This document shows positions 44,117 through 51,971 of a DNA stretch of 64,000 nucleotides, piece by piece. The stretch comes from Nocardioides sp. Root240 (lineage in GTDB: Bacteria > Actinomycetota > Actinomycetes > Propionibacteriales > Nocardioidaceae). A program made the position numbers and the translations under genes. Within the stretch, counting starts at the first letter, position 1; each line of letters starts with the position of its first letter. The stretch spans positions 558,167 through 622,166 of the forward strand of contig NZ_LMIT01000013.1 in the NCBI RefSeq assembly GCF_001428825.1, in the 5' to 3' direction. Under the pieces are notes generated by a model. It was given only the letters and a program-made list of their open reading frames with translations. It searched no databases and was not told the origin of the DNA.

Positions 44117-45340
44117 GTGGCAGGTGTGCGGACGGGGACCGGTACCAACCAGGAAGCGGTCCGCCGTCACAATCTCGGGACCCTGCTGCGCCACGTGCAC
44201 GACTCGGGCGAGGTCTCCCGCGCCGAGCTGACCGCCCGGATGGGCCTCAACCGCTCGACCATCGCCGCCCTGGTCAGCGAGCTGGACACCCTCTCCCTCA
44301 TCGAGCACGCCTCCCCCGCGACCGAGCGTCGCGGGGCGGGGCGGCCCTCGGCGGGGGTCCGGATCCGGGACGACGGTCCGTACGTCGTCGCCGTCGACCT
44401 CGGCGTCGACCACGCGGTCGTCGCCCGGGTCGGCCTCGGCGGGAAGATCTGGCACCGCGCCGCGGCCCCGATCCCCGAGGAGCCGGAGGCGTGGCTGGTC
44501 GGCTCGACCGTCGCCAACCTCGTGCGTCAGGTCGTCGCCCTGTCGCCGGCCGACGCGCCATTGATGGGCATCGGCATCGCCGTCCCCGGTCTGGTACGAC
44601 GCAGCGACGGGCTGATCCGCCACGCGCCGAACCTGAACTGGCACGACGTCTCCTTCGGGTCCATCGTGCTCGCAGCGTTGTCGCTCGACGTACCCATCGC
44701 GCTGGGGAACGACGCCGACCTCGGTGCCCTCGCCGAGCACCGTCGCGGTGCCGCGGTCGGGGTCGACGACGTGGTGTACCTCTCCGGCAACGTCGGTGTC
44801 GGTGCCGGCGTGATCACCAGCGGCCACCGGCTCGAGGGTGTCGCCGGGTACGCCGGCGAGGTCGGCCACCTCTACCACGACGCCCGCGGCCTGCCCTGCC
44901 ACTGCGGCAGCCGAGGCTGCTGGGAGACGGTCGTCGGTGCGCCGGCCATCGCGGAGGCGTTGCGCTGCCCCGCCGACCAGGTCGCCCGGCTCGGCGAGAT
45001 CCTCGACGCGATGACCGTCGCGCCCCGCGAGCTGCGCCCGATCGCGACCGACCTCGGCCGCGGCCTCGCCTCGGTCGTGAACATCTTCAACCCGAGCGTG
45101 GTCATCCTCGGCGGCTACTTCCTGCCGCTCTTCCGGCTCTGCCGCACCGAGGTCACCACCGGCCTCGGCGAGCGCGCGCTGGGGCCGACGCGCGACGCCG
45201 TACGGATGACGCTGCCGGGCCTCGGCACCGACTCGGTCCTGCTCGGCGCCGCCGAGATGGCCATGGAACCGGTCTTCGTCGACCCCGTCGCCAGCCTCGC
45301 CGCCGCCGTCACCGACGCCCCCGCCCGCCTCGCCGGCTGA
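44117..45340 (+). CDS. ROK-family transcriptional regulator (XylR-like)
   Basis: 407 aa. N-terminal helix-turn-helix: RHNLGTLLRHVHDSGEVSRAELTARMGLNRSTIAALVSELDTLSLIEH (about 14-62). The ROK sugar-kinase-like domain follows, with the histidine of GEVGHLYHDARG and the zinc cluster PCHCGSRGCWE. Sugar binding to the kinase-like domain is expected to release DNA. Co-transcription with the importer suggests it represses the palindrome at 40782-40808. GTG 44117 chosen; GTG 44126 is an alternative. Which of the two ROK proteins binds which operator is not decidable by sequence alone. Confidence 0.9.
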   Translation: MAGVRTGTGTNQEAVRRHNLGTLLRHVHDSGEVSRAELTARMGLNRSTIAALVSELDTLSLIEHASPATERRGAGRPSAGVRIRDDGPYVVAVDLGVDHAVVARVGLGGKIWHRAAAPIPEEPEAWLVGSTVANLVRQVVALSPADAPLMGIGIAVPGLVRRSDGLIRHAPNLNWHDVSFGSIVLAALSLDVPIALGNDADLGALAEHRRGAAVGVDDVVYLSGNVGVGAGVITSGHRLEGVAGYAGEVGHLYHDARGLPCHCGSRGCWETVVGAPAIAEALRCPADQVARLGEILDAMTVAPRELRPIATDLGRGLASVVNIFNPSVVILGGYFLPLFRLCRTEVTTGLGERALGPTRDAVRMTLPGLGTDSVLLGAAEMAMEPVFVDPVASLAAAVTDAPARLAG

Positions 45341-45346
45341 CCCCGC

Positions 45347-45433
45347 GAAGTGTTAGTTCTTGCACGCCGAAGTGTTAGCGCGTGCGCGCCGAGGTGTGAG
45401 AACGTGCGCGGCGAGGTGTTGGTCCTGGACGCC
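45347..45433 (+). repeat. 22-bp direct repeat array, left arm (4 units)
   Basis: Four contiguous units of 22, 22, 22 and 21 bp, each starting GA(A/G)GTGT(T/G)(A/G)G and ending in a C/G-rich TGC(A/G)CGCC-like half: 45347, 45369, 45391 and 45413. There is no spacer between units, so it is not a CRISPR. The right arm at 45479-45544 carries the same unit in opposite orientation. Located just after the ROK regulator stop, between converging genes. Confidence 0.85.
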
Positions 45434-45478
45434 AACGCGTCGCATCGGCCGGACGCAGCAGGCCACTCGTGCCACGTC

Positions 45479-45544
45479 GACGCGCACCTTCTCACACTTC
45501 GACGCGCACCTTCTCACACTTCGGCGCGCACCTTCTAACACTTC
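45479..45544 (-). repeat. 22-bp direct repeat array, right arm (3 inverted units)
   Basis: Three contiguous 22-bp units starting at 45479, 45501 and 45523; read on the minus strand they are GAAGTGTGAGAAGGTGCGCG plus TC (twice) and a GAAGTGTTAG variant. The first two units are identical. A 45-bp centre separates them from the left arm. RNA from either side could form a multi-branched stem, so the array may act as bidirectional terminator, protein-binding platform or mobile element remnant. Confidence 0.85.
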
Positions 45545-45551
45545 GGGGGGG

Positions 45552-46724
45552 TCAGAGGAGGTCGGAGGTGCCGGAGAGGACGTGCTCGAGGGCGCGTTCG
45601 GCGGCACCGGTGGAGGCGGAGCCGGTGCCGAGCTCGCCGAGACGGAGGTCGGGTACGCCGAGCGCGCTGCTGGCCAGGGTCGCGGCGAGCTCCTCGGCCG
45701 CTGGGATGAGGACCAGGTCGCCGAGGGGGGCGAAGTAGCCGCCGAGGACGATGGTGCCGGGGTCGACGACGCCGGTGACGACGCCGAGGCCGCGGCCCAG
45801 CCAGCGGGCGACGGAGGCCACGCCTTCGCGCACCGCGGGCGAGGACGACGCGGCCAGCGCCACGGCCGCAGCGGTCTCCTGCGGCGTACCTGCCTCCGGC
45901 CGGCCCACCGCGGCGAGCAGGGCGTGCAGGCCGACCGAGGCCTCCCAGCAGCCGGTCCGTCCGCAGCCGCAGCGGGCGGTCGGCTCGCCGACGGGCAGGT
46001 GGCCGACCTCGCCGGCGAAGCCGCGGGCGCCGCGCAGCAGGCGGCCGTCGTCGACCAGGCCGGCACCGATGCCCACGGTTCCGGTGAGGTACAGCAGGTG
46101 CCCGGCGCCGCGACCGGCACCGTGGTGCAGCTCGGCGAGCGCCGAGCAGTCGGCGTCGTTGGTGACGCGGGTGCGCCCGGACCAGCCGAGGGCGGTGTCG
46201 ACCGCGTCGGCGACGGCGGTGCCGGCGACGTCGAGGTTGGGCACCCAGACGGCGGTGCGGTCGTCACCCCCCACCAACCCCGGTACGGCGACCGTGGCAC
46301 CCTCCGGCGTCAGCCCCGCCGCAGCAAGGTCGCCCGCCAGCGACTCCGCCAGGGCGGCGAGCGCGGCGACGACTCCACCGGAGCCGACCGGCCGGGTGAC
46401 GTCGCGGCGCACGGTGCCGGCGAGGTCGAGGACGACCGCGGCGACGTACTCGACGTTGACCTCGAAGCCGAGCCCGACCGGCCGGCCACCCTCGAGCGTG
46501 AGCAGCTGCCCCGGACGGCCACGCTCACCGTTGCGGACCTGCGAGAGCTCGCGGACCACGCCCGCATCCTCGAGTCCGGCGGCGATGGTGCCGACGGTCG
46601 CCTTCGCGAGCCCGGTCCGGCCGGCCAGCTCGGCGCGCGACGCCGGGCCGTCGGTCCGCAGGGAGCGGACGACGGCCGCGGCGTTGCGTCGCCGGAGCGA
46701 GTCGGGCCCGGAGGTGTCAGCCAC
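45552..46724 (-). CDS. ROK-family transcriptional regulator in the xylBA operon
   Basis: 390 aa. Helix-turn-helix RRRNAAAVVRSLRTDGPASRAELAGRTGLAKATVGTIAAGLEDAGVV (about 10-56). ROK domain has GEVGHLPVGEPTARCGCGRTGCWEASVG with the zinc-binding cysteines and conserved His. It overlaps xylA by 8 bp and is the last gene of the xylB-xylA operon. It differs clearly from the plus-strand ROK protein. It may respond to xylose or xylulose and act on the xylB promoter, the importer operator, or both. Confidence 0.9.
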   Translation of the reverse strand: MADTSGPDSLRRRNAAAVVRSLRTDGPASRAELAGRTGLAKATVGTIAAGLEDAGVVRELSQVRNGERGRPGQLLTLEGGRPVGLGFEVNVEYVAAVVLDLAGTVRRDVTRPVGSGGVVAALAALAESLAGDLAAAGLTPEGATVAVPGLVGGDDRTAVWVPNLDVAGTAVADAVDTALGWSGRTRVTNDADCSALAELHHGAGRGAGHLLYLTGTVGIGAGLVDDGRLLRGARGFAGEVGHLPVGEPTARCGCGRTGCWEASVGLHALLAAVGRPEAGTPQETAAAVALAASSSPAVREGVASVARWLGRGLGVVTGVVDPGTIVLGGYFAPLGDLVLIPAAEELAATLASSALGVPDLRLGELGTGSASTGAAERALEHVLSGTSDLL

Positions 46725-47889
46725 GAACGCCGTAGAGGTGCTCGAGGGCGAGCTGGTCGAGCTTCTCCATCGCCACCTCGCGCGTCGCGAGCGCCTCGAT
46801 CGCCGCGGCGTCGGGCAGCGTCCACTCGAGCAGGCCGCGCCAGCCCTCGCCGTCCGCGAGCGTGGGGCGGGCGAGCTCGGGCAGCTCGGCCTCGACCAGC
46901 GCCGCCTGGACCTCGGGGTCGGCGCGGAAGGCGGTCACCTTGTCGCGCAGGATGAGGTAGTTGTCGATGCACGCCTTCGCCGAGGCCCACACGCCGGCCT
47001 CGGTCTCCGGGCGGACCGGCTTGTAGTCGAAGTGCACGGGTCCGTCGTACCCGCCCGAGACGAGCGTGTCGACCACCCAGAACGCTCCGCGGACGTTGCC
47101 GGCGCCGAAGCGCAGGTCCTGGTCGTACTTCGGGCCGTTCTGGCCGTTGAGGTCGATGTGGAACAGCTTGTCCTGCCACAGCGCCTGGGCGTAGCCCGCG
47201 GCCGCGTTGAGCCCGGCCATCTCCTCGTGCCCGACCTCCGGGTTGAGGCCGACCAGCTCGGGCCGGTCGAGGGTCTCGATGAACGCCAGCGCGTGGCCGA
47301 CGGTCGGCAGCAGGATGTCGCCGCGCGGCTCGTTGGGCTTGGGCTCGATCGCGAAGCGGAGGTCGTAGCCCTGGTCGACGACGTACTCGCCCAGCACGTT
47401 GAAGGCCTCCTGGTAGCGGTCGAGCGCGGCCGGCACGTCCTTCGCGGCGCCGTACTCCGCGCCCTCCCGGCCACCCCAGCAGACGTAGACCTTCGCGCCC
47501 AGCTCGGCGGCGAGGTCGAGGTTGCGCATCACCTTGCGGAGCGCGAACCGGCGCACGTCGCGGTTGTTGGACGTGAACGCGCCGTCCTTGAAGACCGGGT
47601 GCGTGAACAGGTTCGTCGTCGCGGTGGTGACGACGAGGCCGGTGTCGGCGAGCCCCTTGCGGAAGCGCTCGATGATCCCGTCGCGGGTGGCGTCGTCGGA
47701 GCCGAACGGGATCAGGTCGTCGTCGTGGAAGTTCACGCCGTAGGCGCCGATCGCGGCCAGCTGCTCGAGCGCGTGGACCGGGTCCATCGGCGCGCGGGTG
47801 GCGTCGCCGAACGGGTCGCGCGCCTCCCAGCCGACGGTCCAGAGACCGAAGGAGAACTTGTCAGCGGGGGTGGGGACGGGGCGGTTCAT
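46717..47889 (-). CDS. xylA: Xylose isomerase
   Basis: 390 aa, the length of actinobacterial class I enzymes. Start MNRPVPTPADKFSFGLWTVGWEARDPFG is typical. Active-site elements: YGVNFHDDDLIPFG (catalytic His near 54), IEPKPNEPRGD (metal-bridging Glu and Lys near 180), LNPEVGHEEMAGLN and FHIDLNGQNGPKYDQDLRFGAG (metal-binding Asp/His). It interconverts D-xylose and D-xylulose with two divalent metals. ATG 47889 is 13 bp after the xylB stop. Confidence 0.97.
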   Translation of the reverse strand: MNRPVPTPADKFSFGLWTVGWEARDPFGDATRAPMDPVHALEQLAAIGAYGVNFHDDDLIPFGSDDATRDGIIERFRKGLADTGLVVTTATTNLFTHPVFKDGAFTSNNRDVRRFALRKVMRNLDLAAELGAKVYVCWGGREGAEYGAAKDVPAALDRYQEAFNVLGEYVVDQGYDLRFAIEPKPNEPRGDILLPTVGHALAFIETLDRPELVGLNPEVGHEEMAGLNAAAGYAQALWQDKLFHIDLNGQNGPKYDQDLRFGAGNVRGAFWVVDTLVSGGYDGPVHFDYKPVRPETEAGVWASAKACIDNYLILRDKVTAFRADPEVQAALVEAELPELARPTLADGEGWRGLLEWTLPDAAAIEALATREVAMEKLDQLALEHLYGVRG

Positions 47890-47902
47890 CAGGGTTTCCC
47901 TC

Positions 47903-49306
47903 TCAGGAGTCGGCGAGTCGGTCGCGCAGCGCGGCATAGCGCTCGCGGACCGTGGGATCGGACAGCGTTGGATCGTGCGGAGGTACGACGGGCAGCGTGG
48001 TCTCGGTCGGCAGGGCCCACTCCGGCGGAGCAGGGGTGCCGGCGAGTGCCCAGGCCGCCTGCCGCGCGGCGCCGCGGGCGACGTACTCCCCCGGCTCGGG
48101 GAGCACGACCTCGCGCCCGAGCAGCGTCGGGGCGAGCGCCCGGACGGCCGCGCTGCGGGCGGCGCCGCCGGTCAGCAGCACGCGGCGGGCCTCGACGCCG
48201 GTCGCCGCGACGAGGGCGTCGACCGCGTCGGCGAGCGAGCAGAGCAGCGCCTCGAAGGCGGCGCGGGCCAGGTCCTCCCGCGTCGTCGCGGGCGTCAGGC
48301 CGGTCCAGGTGCCGGTGGCGCCGGGACGGTTCGGGGTGCGCTCGCCGCCGTAGTACGGCGACAGCGTCACGCCGCCCGCGCCCGGGGTGGAGGCGAGGGC
48401 CAGCGCGGCGAGCCCGTCGTGGTCGACACCGAGCCAGCGGGCCTGCAGGTCGAGGATCCCGGCGGCGTTCATCGTGGTCACCATCGGGAGGTAGCCGCCG
48501 GTGGCGTCGGCGAAGCCGGTGACCGTGCCGGTGCCGTCGGCCACCGAGTCCGGTACGACGGCCGAGGCCACGCCCGACGTACCGATGGACACCAGCACGT
48601 CGCCGGGGCCCAGGCCCAGCCCGAGGGCGGCGCCCATGTTGTCGCCGGTGCCGGCGGCGAGGACCTGGCCCGCCGCGGTGTGCCCGGCGACCGCGCCCGG
48701 GGCGACCACGAGGGGCAGCGCGGCGTCGTGGCCGAGCGCGGCGGCGAGCAGGTCGTGGCGCCAGGCGCCGGTGCGGGCGTCGAAGTAGCCGGTGCCCGAG
48801 GCGTCGCCGCGGTCGGTGAAGGCGGCGGTGCCCGGCGCGGCGAGGTGGGCCGAGACGTAGTCGTGCGGGAGGAGCACCCGCTCGACCGCCGCGGCGAGCG
48901 CCGGCGAGCTGTCGCGCAGCCAGCGCAGCTTGGTGCTGGTGAAGGAGGCGACCAGCACACTGCCGAGCGCCTCGGCGCAGGCCTGCGGCCCGCCCAGCTC
49001 CTCGACCAGCGCTGCGGCGGCCGGCGCCGAACGGGTGTCGTTCCAGAGCAGTGCGTCGCGCACCGGCGAGCCGTCGGCACCGAGGGCGACCATGCCGTGC
49101 TGCTGGCCGGCCACCGCGACCGCGTCCGCCCGCTCGACCAGTCCGGCCGTCGCGGTGTCGACGGCAGCGAGCCAGGCCCGCGGGTCGACCTCGGTCCCGG
49201 GCGGGTGCGGGGCGGACTGCTGGGCCACGACGGTCCCGTCGACAGCGTCGACGAGGACGGCCTTGGTGGATTGCGTCGAGGAGTCGACGCCGAGGACGAG
49301 CGGCAC
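47903..49306 (-). CDS. xylB: Xylulokinase
   Basis: 467 aa FGGY-family kinase. N-terminal phosphate loop LVLGVDSSTQSTKAVLVD, substrate motif VAGQQHGMVALGADG, and C-terminal ATP-binding LLTGGAARSAAVRALAPTLLG are seen; DDG-type catalytic Asp lies in WLGVDHDGLAALA or nearby. It phosphorylates D-xylulose to xylulose 5-phosphate for the pentose phosphate pathway. GTG 49306 appears to be the transcription start as well. First gene of the xylB-xylA-ROK operon. Confidence 0.95.
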   Translation of the reverse strand: MPLVLGVDSSTQSTKAVLVDAVDGTVVAQQSAPHPPGTEVDPRAWLAAVDTATAGLVERADAVAVAGQQHGMVALGADGSPVRDALLWNDTRSAPAAAALVEELGGPQACAEALGSVLVASFTSTKLRWLRDSSPALAAAVERVLLPHDYVSAHLAAPGTAAFTDRGDASGTGYFDARTGAWRHDLLAAALGHDAALPLVVAPGAVAGHTAAGQVLAAGTGDNMGAALGLGLGPGDVLVSIGTSGVASAVVPDSVADGTGTVTGFADATGGYLPMVTTMNAAGILDLQARWLGVDHDGLAALALASTPGAGGVTLSPYYGGERTPNRPGATGTWTGLTPATTREDLARAAFEALLCSLADAVDALVAATGVEARRVLLTGGAARSAAVRALAPTLLGREVVLPEPGEYVARGAARQAAWALAGTPAPPEWALPTETTLPVVPPHDPTLSDPTVRERYAALRDRLADS

Positions 49307-49312
49307 GACTCC

Positions 49313-49342
49313 TATTTAGTACGAGACTTGAACTTAAGTCAA
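49313..49342 (-). promoter_or_regulatory. Promoter of the xylB-xylA operon, with overlapping dyad
   Basis: On the minus strand TTGACT (49342-49337) and TAAATA (49318-49313) form -35 and -10 with 18 bp spacing. The -10 ends six bases before the GTG at 49306, so the mRNA is probably leaderless. GACTT and AAGTC arms (49340-49325) make a dyad over the spacer that could be a regulator site. The -35 overlaps the end of the DUF4126 gene. Confidence 0.62.
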
Positions 49343-49945
49343 TGGGTCCGACGGAACCGGGCCACGACGGCGCTCGCGCCACGCCCGGAACCGGGCCCAC
49401 CCCCGTCGTACCCACCGCCACGCGAGCCAGAGCAGGGCCAGCCCCGCGACCAGCAGCACCAGCGCGATCGCGGCCGCCGGGACCGGGTGCTCCACCGCGA
49501 ACCACACCACCGCGAGCACCGCGACGTCCTCACCCAGGCTGATGCCGATGTTCGAGAACGGCTCGGGGACGGTGTTCACCGCCATCCGGGTGCCGGTCTT
49601 CACCGAGTGCGACGCGAGCGCGCTGCCCCCGCCGACCACGCCGCCGACCAGCTCGTTGACCGAGGTCGAGTCGCCCGCGATCAACACCCCGACCACGCCG
49701 CCCACCACGGGCCGGATCGCGGTCGAGACCACGTCCCACGCGGAGTCGACGTACGGGATCTTGTCGGCCACGAACTCGAAGGCGTACATGAACGCCGCGA
49801 CGGCCAGCACCTCCCAGCGACCGAGCACGTCGGGCACCTGCTCGAACGAGCCGGCGCGGTCGGCCAGGCCGAGCACGAGGACCACCAGGTAGCTGTTGAT
49901 CCCGCTGGCCCATCCCGAGGAGAAGGCGAGCGCAAGTGATTCCAC
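49334..49945 (-). CDS. DUF4126 membrane protein
   Basis: 203 aa with about four to five membrane helices. Begins ESLALAFSSGWASGINSYLVVLVLGL, the typical DUF4126 opening, followed by AFEFVADKIPYVDSAWDVVSTAIRPVVGGVVGVLIAG and VAVLAVVWFAVEHPVPAAAIALVLLVAGLALLWLAW. Function unknown. GTG 49945 is used; a farther start at 49999 would run into the divergent gene's start. Its stop overlaps the xylB promoter. Confidence 0.82.
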   Translation of the reverse strand: MESLALAFSSGWASGINSYLVVLVLGLADRAGSFEQVPDVLGRWEVLAVAAFMYAFEFVADKIPYVDSAWDVVSTAIRPVVGGVVGVLIAGDSTSVNELVGGVVGGGSALASHSVKTGTRMAVNTVPEPFSNIGISLGEDVAVLAVVWFAVEHPVPAAAIALVLLVAGLALLWLAWRWVRRGWARFRAWRERRRGPVPSDPLT

Positions 49946-49988
49946 GCCGACAGCGTAGGACTCGCCGACCTCGGGGTACCGCAGGCGG

Positions 49989-50450
49989 ATGAGCACCAAC
50001 GAACCCCAGGACTACAGCGACGACTACAGCGCCGACGACGAGGACCAGCTCCAGCCCGAGGACACCCTCGCGGACGACGACGTCGACGACGAGCTGGACC
50101 GCGGCTACTCGCCGCCCGAGGGCTACTCCGCCGCCCAGAAGTACGGCACCACGCCGTGGGAGCAGGCCCACGACCGGCCGCTCGACGACCGGCTCGCCGA
50201 GGAGGTGCCCGAGCCGGACCCGCTCGCCGAGCCGGAGGACGAGGACGGGCAGCCCCACGACGCGGACGAGGAGGGCTTCGAGGTCGGCGATGCGCGTGCC
50301 GGCCGCCTGGTCGCGCCCGACGCGGGCCTCGGCGACGACCTCGAGAAGGACCTCGTCGCCGAGGACGTCGGGATCGACGGCGCGGCGGCCAGCGCCGAGG
50401 AGGCGGCCATGCACGTCGTTCCGGACGACGCCCTGGGAGCCTCGGACTGA
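49989..50450 (+). CDS. DUF5709 acidic cytoplasmic protein
   Basis: 153 aa, extremely rich in Asp and Glu (DYSDDYSADDEDQLQPEDTLADDDVDDELDRG) with the DUF5709 landmark GYSPPEGYSAAQKYGTTPWEQAHDRPLDDRLAEE, then EVGDARAGRLVAPDAG and EEAAMHVV at the C-terminus. Probably largely disordered. Found across actinobacteria; function unknown. Confidence 0.88.
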   Translation: MSTNEPQDYSDDYSADDEDQLQPEDTLADDDVDDELDRGYSPPEGYSAAQKYGTTPWEQAHDRPLDDRLAEEVPEPDPLAEPEDEDGQPHDADEEGFEVGDARAGRLVAPDAGLGDDLEKDLVAEDVGIDGAAASAEEAAMHVVPDDALGASD

Positions 50451-50569
50451 CCTCAGGGCGCCGTCGGCACCACACCCCGTCGCCCGGTGAAGGTCAGGTG
50501 AACCGTCTGCTCCGGGACTGCCGGGGTACCTCGGTTCAGGGCCGCAAGGCCCCTCAGAAGGGAGCAGTC

Positions 50570-50716
50570 ATGACATTCATCTTGTGGATCCTCGCCGTCA
50601 TCCTCGTGGTGTCCGGCATCGTCAGCCTGGTCAGGGGCGAGGTGCTGTGGGGGGTCGTGCTGATCGTGGTCGGCCTGCTCGTGGGCCCCGGCGGGGTCAG
50701 CTTGTTCACCAAGTAG
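50570..50716 (+). CDS. GPGG-motif small membrane protein
   Basis: 48 aa, two hydrophobic helices: ILWILAVILVVSGIVSLVRG and VLWGVVLIVVGLLVGPGGVSLF, ending in the GPGG motif that names this small actinobacterial family. ATG 50570 lies 5 bp after AAGGGAG. Too short for usual gene finders but with a good ribosome site. Function unknown. Confidence 0.8.
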   Translation: MTFILWILAVILVVSGIVSLVRGEVLWGVVLIVVGLLVGPGGVSLFTK

Positions 50717-50736
50717 TCCCGCCGGATCGGGGCCGA

Positions 50737-50868
50737 TCACTCCGCGGCGTACTCCTCGCGCAGCTTGCCCTTCCCGCCCTCCCGGTGGGGGTGCGCGGGA
50801 GTGCGCCGCGGAACTGCGATTCCCTCCGCGGCCCTGACGCGCGAGAGCCCTGACGGCAACGCCGTCAT
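50737..50868 (-). CDS. Possible 43-residue small protein overlapping the flavoprotein gene
   Basis: ATG 50868 overlaps the stop of the upstream flavoprotein gene as ATGA and reads to TGA at 50737. The product starts MTALPSGLSRVRAAEGIAV and ends KGKLREEYAAE; it is basic with a short acidic tail, no signal or membrane helix. The ATGA overlap matches the one between the two genes before it, which is the main evidence that it is translated. I recognise no family, and it may be a spurious frame. Confidence 0.35.
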   Translation of the reverse strand: MTALPSGLSRVRAAEGIAVPRRTPAHPHREGGKGKLREEYAAE

Positions 50869-51971
50869 CGCCGGAAGGGCCGGACCCCGCCATAGATCCC
50901 GCGCCGCACGATCAACGGCTGCAGCATCCGATCGACCGTCCACGCGGGGAATCGGAACGGGTGCCCCGAGGGCGCGAACACCCGCAACCCGTCCGCCTCC
51001 GGGCCGAGCACGGAGCCCCACCGGCGGCGCGGGGCGCGGTACTCCACCAGCGGGCGGCCGGCCAGGTGGGCGCGGACGTTGCGCCCCAGCAGCTTGTCGG
51101 CGCGGTTGCGTGCGGACGAGCGGAGCCGGTCGGTCGCGGCGACGTCGCCGATCGCGAAGACGTCGGGCAGGCCGGGGAGCCGCAGGGTCGGCTCGACCCG
51201 CACGAAGCCGTGGCCGTCGAGCAGCTCGTGCGGCAGCCAGTCGGTGTTGGGCCGGACCTTCCCGATCGCCCAGAGCACGGCGCCCGCGTCGGTCGCGGGC
51301 TGGCCGGTGGACCACGCGACGGGGCCGGTGGTGATCTCGTCGAGCGCCGATCCGTCCGGTACGACGGCGCGGTGGCCCGGCAGCAGGCGCACCCCCGCCG
51401 ACGCGAGCCGCCGGCGGGCGACCTGCCAGACCCGCGGGTGGTGCTGGGGCAGCGCCCGGTCGCCGGGGAAGGCGAGCGTGACCGGCTTGTCCGGCCACCG
51501 GGTCGCGAGCTGGAGCGCGCTGCTCACGGCGGCCGCTCCCCCGCCGACGACGAGCACGCTCGGCGCGGCGCCGAGCCGGTCGTGCGCGGCGGCCAGACCG
51601 GCGGTGACGTCGGCATCGGTCTGGAATCCCGGGCGCCGCCAGAAGCCGTTGCTCACACCGGTCGCGATCACCAGGACGTCGTACCGGATCGTGCGGTCGC
51701 CGACGTCAACCGTCCGCGCCTCCGGGTCGAGGCCGACCAGCTCGCCGTGGACGACCTCGGCGCGGTCCAGCCGCCGGAAGCGGTCGAAGCCGATGCGGTA
51801 GTCACGCGCCCAGTCGTCGGGGCGGGCCAGCCGCAGGCCGAGCTCCTGGCCGCTGACCAGGCCGGGCTTGCTGGAGATGCCGACGACGTCGACGTCCGCG
51901 CGGGCGAGGTGGATCGCGGTCAGCAGGCCGCTGTCACCCAGGCCGGCGACGACGACGCGCGGCCGCGTCAT
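50865..51971 (-). CDS. FAD-dependent pyridine nucleotide-disulfide-type oxidoreductase (NDH-2/AIF-like)
   Basis: 368 aa. Two dinucleotide-binding folds: VVVAGLGDSGLLTAIHLARADVDVVG (FAD, about 6-31) and SVLVVGGGAAAVSSALQLATRWP (NADH, about 140-162). The C-terminal ATG-type motif RLPGLPDVFAIGDVAATDRLRSS places it in the NDH-2 / apoptosis-inducing-factor-like group. The usual redox-active CxxxxC pair is absent, so it transfers electrons without a disulfide. It overlaps the DUF1295 gene by ATGA; the two may form a membrane-associated electron-transfer pair acting on a steroid or lipid. Specific reaction unknown. Confidence 0.87.
   Translation of the reverse strand: MTRPRVVVAGLGDSGLLTAIHLARADVDVVGISSKPGLVSGQELGLRLARPDDWARDYRIGFDRFRRLDRAEVVHGELVGLDPEARTVDVGDRTIRYDVLVIATGVSNGFWRRPGFQTDADVTAGLAAAHDRLGAAPSVLVVGGGAAAVSSALQLATRWPDKPVTLAFPGDRALPQHHPRVWQVARRRLASAGVRLLPGHRAVVPDGSALDEITTGPVAWSTGQPATDAGAVLWAIGKVRPNTDWLPHELLDGHGFVRVEPTLRLPGLPDVFAIGDVAATDRLRSSARNRADKLLGRNVRAHLAGRPLVEYRAPRRRWGSVLGPEADGLRVFAPSGHPFRFPAWTVDRMLQPLIVRRGIYGGVRPFRR

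Noticed and set aside
45347..45544. CRISPR array
   Set aside because: Units are contiguous 22-mers without spacers, in two orientations, and no cas genes are nearby.
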